A stretch of DNA of 10,429 nucleotides. It comes from Candidatus Omnitrophota bacterium (GTDB lineage Bacteria > Omnitrophota > Gorgyraeia > B26-G9). Under the pieces are notes generated by a model that worked only from the letters and a program-made list of their open reading frames with translations, was not told the origin of the DNA and made no database searches. Every line of letters starts with the position of its first letter. Within the stretch, counting starts at the first letter, position 1. The stretch is taken from positions 1-10,429 of the forward strand of contig DAOVNL010000013.1 in assembly GCA_030630245.1 (NCBI GenBank), read 5' to 3'. This document shows, one piece after another, positions 1 through 5,246 of the stretch. Both the position numbers and the translations under genes were made by a program.

Positions 1-177
1 AACTCAGTAATAGCGGAAAATTACCGGTTATTTATCCCCCAGGCAATAGAGAAAGAAAATTTTACGGTTAATATAAAAATGGTTGACGCAGAAACAGGGG
101 ATACTGTCCCAATATTACTGAATAATGATAAAGGGCAGAAGATCAGGCTGGAAAAGCTGGCAATTCTAAAGAGATAA
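1..177 (+). CDS. C-terminal end of an unrecognised protein (5' part outside window)
   Basis: An open frame runs from base 1 to a TAA at 175-177, giving the last 58 residues of a protein that begins upstream. The visible part alternates hydrophobic and polar residues (YRLFIP, FTVNIKMVDAETG, KIRLEKLAIL), which suggests beta strands, as in an immunoglobulin-like or beta-sandwich C-terminal domain. There is no membrane segment and no catalytic motif, and I do not recognise the family. The next gene starts 16 bases after the stop, so the two are probably co-transcribed, and this protein may belong to the same envelope or glycan module. The frame is convincing because it stays open to the window edge and stops just before a well-supported gene. 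Confidence 0.6.
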   Translation, partial: NSVIAENYRLFIPQAIEKENFTVNIKMVDAETGDTVPILLNNDKGQKIRLEKLAILKR

Positions 178-193
178 AAAAAGCGGATTCCTT

Positions 194-1876
194 ATGAGAG
201 AAATAAGATGCGATTTATGCGGTTCAAATCATAATGTTGTTGTTTACCGTTCCAAACAGAAAACTGGATCAGTAGCAACTGATGCGTATTTGATAACGGA
301 AAAGGTATTGATCCCTCCTGAGAAAATACTTAGATGTGTAACCTGCGGTCTTGTTTTTGTCCCCTCGGGCGAGAGCTCGGGGAAAATACTCAAGCAGTAT
401 AAGGAAATGGTTGATGAGGGGTATATAGAAGAAGAGCAGGGAAGAAGAAAAACAGCACGCATGGTTTTAAAAAAGCTGCAAAGATATCAAAAAAAAGGTA
501 AATCATTCCTTGATGTCGGCTGTAGTACGGGGTTTTTTCTCGATGAGGCAAAAAAAAAGGGATGGCAGGCGCGGGGAGTTGAACTTTCGCGATGGGCCGC
601 TAAAATCGCCCGGGAGAAATTTGGCATAGAGGTAATAAATTCTACTTTAAAGCAGGCAAAGCTCCCGGCGAATTCTTATGATGTGATCGTCCTGCATGAT
701 ACTATCGAACATGTGCTCAATCCGCGGGAAATGCTTATAGAAATACGAAGGATATTAAAACCGGACGGCGTAGTTTATATCAATACCCCGGATATCCAAA
801 GCCTGGCCAGCCGGGTTTTAAAAGCCAGGTGGTGGGGTATTAACAGGCATCATTTGTTTTATTTTTCCAGGAAGACATTAAACAGGCTGCTTGACGCGGC
901 GGGTTTTAAAAGTATTCGCTGGGGGCTGTACGCGAGAAGTTTTACTTTAAGATACTGGCTGGAAAGAGCGAAACCTTATAGCAGAACCATATATAATATT
1001 CTGAAATTCCTTTGCTATATAAGCGGTCTGGAGAAAAAATTCCTCACGATCAACTTCAGAGACCAGATAGAGGTGTTTGCGGTTAAACGCCGTGCCCTTG
1101 AATACCTCAGTGAACTTGAAGCGTCATCTGTTCGCGGTACTGAAAAAGAGATGAAAACAATAGTTGTTCTGCCTGCTTTTAATGCGGCAAAAACCCTGAA
1201 GGCAACATATGATGACATACCCAAAGATCTGGTGGATGAGATCATTCTCGTTGATGATGCAAGCCGGGATAATACCGTGGAATTAGCCGGGGAATTGGGG
1301 ATAACCGTTTTTGTTCATAAAACCAATAAAGGCTATGGGGCTAATCAGAAAACCTGTTATGAAAAGGCTCTGGAACACGGGGCCGATATAGTGGTTATGG
1401 TTCATCCTGACTATCAATATGACCCGTGTGTGGTTCCGGATATGATCGCTCCCATCAGGAAAGGACAGGCTGATGCTGTTTTCGGCTCCCGCATGCTCAA
1501 AGGCGGCGCTTTGATCGGCGGCATGCCGCTATGGAAGCATAACGTAAATATACTGCTGAGCGCGCTGGCGAATGTTGTGCTCAGAACATATCTTAGCGAA
1601 TATCATTCCGGGTTCAGGGCTTACAGCGCGCAGTTTCTTAAGAGTATTAAATTCAAGGATAATTCGGATAATTTTGTCTTTGATTTTGAGATCATCACCC
1701 AGGCGGTTGCAAACTACTGCAAGATAGAGGAGATCCCGATCCGCACCCGCTATTTTGATGAGGCATCAAGCATAAAACTCTTTCCAAGTGTTCTTTACGG
1801 ACTGGGGATTTTAAAGACACTGCTGAAATATTTTCTGCATAGAAATGATTTAATAAGGTTCAAGCAGTTTGAATAA
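194..1876 (+). CDS. Zinc-ribbon SAM methyltransferase fused to family 2 glycosyltransferase
   Basis: This 560-residue protein has two enzyme halves. Residues 1-60 carry two CxxC pairs (C6/C9 and C48/C51), a zinc-ribbon-like N-terminus common in class I SAM methyltransferases acting on sugars or lipids. Residues 104-240 are the Rossmann methyltransferase: motif I LDVGCSTG at 106-113, acidic E130 in GVEL, then a DTIEHV segment at 169-174 and LKPDG at 188-192. Residues 321-550 form a GT2 (GT-A fold) domain resembling dolichyl-phosphate-mannose synthase: VVLPAFN at 324-330, LVDDAS at 352-357, HPDYQYD at 404-410 in the metal/donor site, GSRM at 431-434 and EYHSGFRAY at 469-477. There are no long membrane helices, so it is probably cytoplasmic or membrane-peripheral. 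The likely role is modification of a lipid-linked or surface glycan; donor and acceptor are unknown. The start has only a weak Shine-Dalgarno. Met320 sits exactly at the GT2 boundary and could be an internal start. Confidence 0.88.
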   Translation: MREIRCDLCGSNHNVVVYRSKQKTGSVATDAYLITEKVLIPPEKILRCVTCGLVFVPSGESSGKILKQYKEMVDEGYIEEEQGRRKTARMVLKKLQRYQKKGKSFLDVGCSTGFFLDEAKKKGWQARGVELSRWAAKIAREKFGIEVINSTLKQAKLPANSYDVIVLHDTIEHVLNPREMLIEIRRILKPDGVVYINTPDIQSLASRVLKARWWGINRHHLFYFSRKTLNRLLDAAGFKSIRWGLYARSFTLRYWLERAKPYSRTIYNILKFLCYISGLEKKFLTINFRDQIEVFAVKRRALEYLSELEASSVRGTEKEMKTIVVLPAFNAAKTLKATYDDIPKDLVDEIILVDDASRDNTVELAGELGITVFVHKTNKGYGANQKTCYEKALEHGADIVVMVHPDYQYDPCVVPDMIAPIRKGQADAVFGSRMLKGGALIGGMPLWKHNVNILLSALANVVLRTYLSEYHSGFRAYSAQFLKSIKFKDNSDNFVFDFEIITQAVANYCKIEEIPIRTRYFDEASSIKLFPSVLYGLGILKTLLKYFLHRNDLIRFKQFE

Positions 1877-1891
1877 ATATGTTATAAGATA

Positions 1892-1921
1892 TTGACTCAT
1901 ATTTGGTTTTTATGTTAAAAT
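1892..1921 (+). promoter_or_regulatory. Candidate sigma70-type promoter for the leader of the PA2779-like gene
   Basis: TTGACT at 1892-1897 is followed after 18 bases by TAAAAT at 1916-1921 (or after 17 bases by TTAAAA). It lies just after the stop of the glycosyltransferase gene and would give a leader of roughly 260 bases before the ATG at 2188. The region is very AT-rich, so a chance match is possible. A competing TATAAT lies downstream at 2121. Confidence 0.4.
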
Positions 1922-1988
1922 TTAAAATAGACAACATTATTTTTTAGTGTATACAATTAGACGGCAATAAATTTAAAGTTTACTAGTA

Positions 1989-2046
1989 CCCCGTCTCATA
2001 ATCATGGGGAAATTCTCTATCGATAATTTCCCTCATATTCGACGGG
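1989..2046 (+). promoter_or_regulatory. Inverted-repeat leader structure with alternative pairings
   Basis: Three stems can be read here. Stem A pairs CCCCGT (1989-1994) with ATGGGG (2004-2009), allowing one G-U. Stem B pairs GGGAAATT (2007-2014) perfectly with AATTTCCC (2025-2032). Stem C pairs CCCGTC (1990-1995) perfectly with GACGGG (2041-2046) and encloses B. A shares strands with both B and C, so the RNA could hold either A or B+C. No U-run follows, which argues against a simple terminator. ATTCGAC also occurs twice, at 2037-2043 and 2051-2057. It matches no riboswitch class that I recognise. If transcription starts at the downstream TATAAT instead, this is DNA-level structure only. Confidence 0.45.
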
Positions 2047-2120
2047 ATAAATTCGACTTAGCATTTTACTGATTTTTAAGCAGTTGCAAAATTTATTAAA
2101 TTTTTCTAACTAAAGCTCAT

Positions 2121-2126
2121 TATAAT
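2121..2126 (+). promoter_or_regulatory. Perfect -10 element (TATAAT) without a clear -35
   Basis: TATAAT matches the sigma70 -10 consensus exactly. No recognisable -35 hexamer lies 16-18 bases upstream, and there is no extended TG motif. If used, transcription would begin near 2132-2135, exactly at the start of a perfect 10-bp stem. That would place a hairpin at the very 5' end of the mRNA. It could also be a chance match in AT-rich DNA. Confidence 0.35.
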
Positions 2127-2165
2127 TCGTCCGAATGATTTATATCTCTGTGTGCTATAAATCAT
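2125..2165 (+). repeat. Two adjoining perfect inverted repeats upstream of the PA2779-like gene
   Basis: ATTCG (2125-2129) and CGAAT (2132-2136) form a short palindrome overlapping the -10 element. It abuts ATGATTTATA (2135-2144) and its perfect complement TATAAATCAT (2156-2165), separated by 11 bases. The second stem ends 9 bases before the Shine-Dalgarno. It could be a stabilising 5'-end RNA hairpin, or at the DNA level an operator for a dimeric regulator. Confidence 0.5.
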
Positions 2166-2174
2166 GGACTCATT

Positions 2175-2185
2175 AAAGGAGGGGG
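2175..2185 (+). promoter_or_regulatory. Strong Shine-Dalgarno that decides the start at 2188
   Basis: The purine run AAAGGAGGGGG ends two bases before the ATG at 2188, with its GGAGG core 6-7 bases upstream of that ATG. The frame stays open back to an ATG at 2164, but choosing that start would put the Shine-Dalgarno inside the gene and add eight polar residues before the signal peptide. Confidence 0.85.
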
Positions 2186-2187
2186 AT

Positions 2188-2598
2188 ATGTTTTTAGAAG
2201 GATTGCTTAGAAGAAAAGGGATTTTGATGTTGATGCTTGCAATTGCGATGCTTTGCGGGATTAGTCCTGCTAATGCGATTGCTATGCCGGTTGATTCTCA
2301 GATCGCGGTAAGCTCCAGTCAGCAGGTTATGCATATAGAAAAGATCCAAAGCTTTCTGAATAAATCCATGGTACAGAACAGGCTGGCAAAACTGGGCTTA
2401 AGCAAAGAATCCGCGATGCAGTATGTCTCAAAGATGGATGAAGCTCAATTGGCGAAATTATCAGGAAGAATCGATAGTATCGACAAAGCTTCCGGCGATG
2501 CTACTGTTATACTGCTGGTAATTCTGCTTATTGCGCTGTGCGCACTTTACTTTACCGACTACAAGCTCAAACTGGAACCGCGCCGTAATAAGAAGTAA
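2188..2598 (+). CDS. PA2779-like small exported protein with C-terminal membrane anchor
   Basis: This is a 136-residue protein from the ATG at 2188. It has an N-terminal Sec signal peptide: basic RRK at 8-10, a hydrophobic core at about 11-25 and an ANA cleavage motif at 28-30. A roughly 75-residue, mostly helical extracytoplasmic part follows, containing an NRLAKLGLS segment, an alternating ESAMQYVSKMD helix and a LAKLSGRID segment. A single membrane helix (about 106-122) and a basic tail ending RRNKK complete it. This layout and the gene that follows match the PA2779 family, named after the Pseudomonas aeruginosa locus and regularly found beside a PA2778-type cysteine peptidase. No biochemical function is established, and no catalytic residues are visible. 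I infer it is a membrane-anchored partner or substrate of the peptidase, 17 bases downstream. Family assignment rests on architecture and remembered pattern, not a search. Confidence 0.75.
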   Translation: MFLEGLLRRKGILMLMLAIAMLCGISPANAIAMPVDSQIAVSSSQQVMHIEKIQSFLNKSMVQNRLAKLGLSKESAMQYVSKMDEAQLAKLSGRIDSIDKASGDATVILLVILLIALCALYFTDYKLKLEPRRNKK

Positions 2599-2615
2599 AT
2601 AATGATAGATTTCAA

Positions 2616-3704
2616 TTGATTGTGATTATAAAAAAACATATAAGAAATTGCTTTATTTTGGCAATAATTGTCCTTGCAAACGCTGGCTGTTTATCAACCG
2701 GCGTTTCTTCTCTTATCGCTCATATAAGGGAAAATCCCGCGTCCGGAGTCATTCTCGATGTGCCTTTTGTCGAACAAAAAAAAGAATTCTGCGGCCCGGC
2801 CGCGCTCTCCTCAGTATTTGCTTTTTGGCAAAGGCCTGTAACTCAAGAGAAAATTGCCGAAGATATTTTCAAGCCTGAACTCTGCGGGGTTTTAAACATT
2901 GACCTCGAAAAATACGCGAGAGATAATGGTTTTTGGGCCAAAGGCTATGAAACGGATTTTGAAGATTTAAAGAGTCATCTGCTTAAAGGTATTCCGGTTA
3001 TTGTTATGGAAAAGCTTCACCCGTTTATTTTAAACCGCAATCATTATACGGTCATTACCGGTTTTTCCGATAAACACAGGGCTATTATCGAACATACCGG
3101 CTCCAGGGAGTCGGTGATCAGGTCTTACCGGGGGTTCAAGCGCAACTGGTATGCCGGCGGCGGCTGGATGCTCAAAGTGGTGCCTTTTGATAAAGCAGGA
3201 GATATCCAAAACAAGGAAGACAATATTGAATTGGGCACTGTGCTTGAAAAGCATGATTTTTTCGATGCTGCCTTGAAAAGATATAATGCCGCATTAAATC
3301 AGGATCCTGAAAGTTATATAGCTTTGTTCAATATAGGCAATATACATATGCGCCGCCAGGATTGGAAACAGGCGGGATCAGCTTACAAGCAATGTATCGC
3401 GCTGAATAAAACTTTTGCCGATGCTTATAATAATCTTGCCTATTTATATCTGAAAACAGGCAAATATAAGCAGGCCCATGAATATGTTGACAGGGCATTG
3501 AGTTTGGGTTCAAGCAGGAGGTTTTATTATCTGGATACCAAAGCACAGATATTCCTTTCCCAAAGAAAGATCCCTGAGGCACTACATTTAATCAAGCAGG
3601 CCAAACTTAGTCAGCAACATGTTCCGGAACAAATAGTTATAGATTTTAATGAGTTCTGGCTTGAAAAGATCCCCGGAACCAGGAACTTTTTAAGCGGCGA
3701 ATAA
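2616..3704 (+). CDS. PA2778-like C39-family cysteine peptidase with TPR repeats
   Basis: This exported protein of 362 residues (from TTG 2616) joins a papain-like C39 peptidase domain to a TPR tail. A signal segment (KKHIR then a hydrophobic run) ends in ANAGC at 21-25. The peptidase, about 45-190, shows Q54 (oxyanion hole), catalytic Cys59 in the FCGPAAL motif and catalytic His143 in NHYTVITGF. The usual third residue is not obvious around AIIEH at 156-160, as in this family as I recall it. Residues 205-335 hold about four TPR helices (clear repeats at 235-268 and 269-302), a protein-binding surface. A stop at 2589-2591 excludes an upstream ATG, so the start is TTG 2616 or GTG 2622, with no good Shine-Dalgarno. 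This suggests translation coupled to the preceding gene. The Cys25 context has Asn at -3, not the usual Leu, so lipidation is uncertain; cleavage after ANA is the alternative. The substrate is unknown. Confidence 0.82.
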   Translation: MIVIIKKHIRNCFILAIIVLANAGCLSTGVSSLIAHIRENPASGVILDVPFVEQKKEFCGPAALSSVFAFWQRPVTQEKIAEDIFKPELCGVLNIDLEKYARDNGFWAKGYETDFEDLKSHLLKGIPVIVMEKLHPFILNRNHYTVITGFSDKHRAIIEHTGSRESVIRSYRGFKRNWYAGGGWMLKVVPFDKAGDIQNKEDNIELGTVLEKHDFFDAALKRYNAALNQDPESYIALFNIGNIHMRRQDWKQAGSAYKQCIALNKTFADAYNNLAYLYLKTGKYKQAHEYVDRALSLGSSRRFYYLDTKAQIFLSQRKIPEALHLIKQAKLSQQHVPEQIVIDFNEFWLEKIPGTRNFLSGE

Positions 3705-3753
3705 TCGTCAACCGGCTAAAAAATCCCGCCAAATGCCTCAGATTATAAAAGGC

Positions 3754-3782
3754 TTGACGTAACCTGAATAATTTGATATCAT
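3754..3782 (+). promoter_or_regulatory. Sigma70-type promoter of the purine operon
   Basis: TTGACG (3754-3759) and TATCAT (3777-3782) are separated by an ideal 17 bases. Each differs from consensus by one base. Transcription would start near 3789, leaving a short AT-rich leader of about 33 bases before purB. There is no room for a purine riboswitch, and none is seen. No obvious terminator lies between the peptidase gene and this promoter. Confidence 0.65.
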
Positions 3783-3821
3783 TAAATATTCCTGAATTAT
3801 ATTATATAGAGAGGTGGAACT

Positions 3822-5114
3822 ATGATTAAACGCTATACCCGCCAAGAAATGGGGCAAATCTGGGAAGAACAGACCAAATGGCAGAAAATGCTTGATGTTG
3901 AGATTGCGGTTTGTGAAGCCTGGACACAATTAGGCAAAATGCCTAAATCATCATTGGAGCATATAAAAAAGCGCGCTAAGTTTGATTTAAAGCGTATAAA
4001 AGAAATTGAGAAAAAAACAAAACATGATATTATTTCTTTCCTTACAAGTGTCGCGGAAAATGTAGGGGAAGATTCGCGCTTTATCCATATGGGGCTGACG
4101 TCTAATGATGCGATTGACACAGGAGCAGCATTACAGCTCAAAGATGCCTCAGATATACTTATTGACGACTTGAAAATGCTTTTGAAAGTATTGAAAAAAA
4201 AGGCAAAAAAATATAAATATGCTGCTATGGCAGGACGTTCGCATAATGTGCATGCTGAACCGACTACTTTCGGCCTGAAAATGGCGCTCTGGTATGAGGA
4301 AACTAAACGTAACCTTAAAAGACTTTGTGAGGCAAAGGAAAGTGTTTGTGTGGGCAAGCTTTCAGGCGCTGTGGGGACATACTCCAATATTGACCCCAGA
4401 GTTGAAAAGAAAGTGCTTAAGAAATTAAAACTTGGGCTTGAGCCGGTAGCTTCTCAGATTGTTCAGCGCGATCGCCACGCGCAATACTTAACGACTCTGG
4501 CAATAATCGGATCGAGTCTGGAAAAATTTACTACAGAGATCAGAAACCTGCAGCATACAGAGATACTTGAGGTTGAGGAGTTTTTCTCCAAAGGGCAAAA
4601 GGGATCATCCGCGATGCCGCATAAGCGTAATCCAATAATCTGTGAGAGGATATCGGGGTTAGCCAGGATTTTGCGCGGAAACGCCCTGGCGGCAATGGAG
4701 AACATATCTCTTTGGCACGAAAGGGATATTTCACATTCTTCTGTTGAGAGAATAATTCTGCCGGATTCAACAATTCTGCTTGATTATATGCTTAGCCTTT
4801 CCGTAGAGCTTATAGATAAGCTGATCGTTTATCCGAAAACCATGTTAAATAATATGGATAAAACAAAGGGGCTCATGTTTTCGCAGAGGCTTTTAATCGC
4901 TCTTGTGGAAAAAGGACTTAGCAGGGAACAGGCCTACCATATTGTGCAAAGGAACGCGCTGAAAGTCTGGAAGGAAGGCGCTGATTTCAAGACATTGCTT
5001 TTAAACGACAGCGGCCTTAAAAATGTGCTCTCTAAAAAAGAAATCGAAAGATGTTTTGATCTGAAATATGTATTGAGAAATATTGAGGTTATTTTTAAGC
5101 GAATAAATATCTAA
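3822..5114 (+). CDS. purB: Adenylosuccinate lyase
   Basis: This 430-residue cytoplasmic enzyme of the fumarase/aspartase superfamily acts as a homotetramer in known members. It catalyses two fumarate-releasing steps of purine synthesis: SAICAR to AICAR, and adenylosuccinate to AMP. The length matches the short bacterial type (about 430 residues, as in Bacillus subtilis). Visible active-site elements are H68 in KKTKHD, GLTSND at 91-96, H141 in GRSHNVHAEPTTFG (general acid) and the superfamily signature GSSAMPHKRNP at 261-271, whose mobile-loop serine (S262/S263) is the general base. R301 and the HSSVERI segment at 305-311 also fit the family. The ATG has a good Shine-Dalgarno (GAGGTGG at 3811-3817) and lies 39 bases after the -10 element, making it the first gene of the purine operon. 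No key residue is missing. Confidence 0.97.
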   Translation: MIKRYTRQEMGQIWEEQTKWQKMLDVEIAVCEAWTQLGKMPKSSLEHIKKRAKFDLKRIKEIEKKTKHDIISFLTSVAENVGEDSRFIHMGLTSNDAIDTGAALQLKDASDILIDDLKMLLKVLKKKAKKYKYAAMAGRSHNVHAEPTTFGLKMALWYEETKRNLKRLCEAKESVCVGKLSGAVGTYSNIDPRVEKKVLKKLKLGLEPVASQIVQRDRHAQYLTTLAIIGSSLEKFTTEIRNLQHTEILEVEEFFSKGQKGSSAMPHKRNPIICERISGLARILRGNALAAMENISLWHERDISHSSVERIILPDSTILLDYMLSLSVELIDKLIVYPKTMLNNMDKTKGLMFSQRLLIALVEKGLSREQAYHIVQRNALKVWKEGADFKTLLLNDSGLKNVLSKKEIERCFDLKYVLRNIEVIFKRINI

Positions 5115-5127
5115 CTCCGCAAATTGC

Positions 5128-5222
5128 CACAGATTAGAATAAGCAGGATTAGCACAGATATCTGCGATGATCTGTTGTCTTCATTTTTAATTAGATGCGT
5201 TTATTATCTGTGCTAATCTGTG
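5128..5222 (+). repeat. Interspersed-repeat-like palindrome (CACAGAT type) between purB and purL
   Basis: The right arm (5205-5222) reads TATCTGTGCTAATCTGTG. Its inner 14 bases pair perfectly with GATTAGCACAGATA at 5147-5160. Its outer 10 bases (5213-5222) also pair perfectly with CACAGATTAG at 5128-5137. The left side therefore holds two copies of the CACAGAT/GATTAG unit and the right side one composite copy. CAGATATCTG at 5155-5164 is itself a palindrome. Similar CACAGATTA/TAATCTGTG repeats are, to my recollection, scattered through intergenic regions of many environmental bacteria. The stem encloses 44 bases and is not followed by a U-run, so it is not a terminator. It could be a REP- or MITE-like remnant that slows or stabilises the operon transcript. 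Confidence 0.75.
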
Positions 5223-5246
5223 AAATTGTGAGAATAATTTAAAAAT

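Noticed and set aside
2164..2187. Upstream ATG at 2164 as start of the PA2779-like gene
   Set aside because: It would bury the excellent Shine-Dalgarno inside the coding region, and it lies within the inverted repeat. The start at 2188 gives a normal signal peptide.
2503..2598. C-terminal helix and basic tail of the small protein as a PEP-CTERM or similar sorting signal
   Set aside because: There is no PEP or other sortase-type motif before the helix. A plain membrane anchor as in PA2779-like proteins explains it.
3706..3759. CGTCAA/TTGACG inverted repeat overlapping the purine promoter -35 as an operator
   Set aside because: It is only 6 bp with 42 bases between the arms, and the next bases do not pair. 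The likely explanation is chance.
3833..4387. Long antisense open frame (184 codons) on the - strand opposite purB
   Set aside because: It is a mirror of purB codon use. The product is rich in Ser, Phe and Ile with no recognisable domain, no Shine-Dalgarno was identified, and the + strand gene is certain.
5128..5222. purB-purL palindrome as an intrinsic terminator
   Set aside because: The loop is 44 bases, the stem is AT-rich and no T-run follows. The downstream gene belongs to the same pathway.
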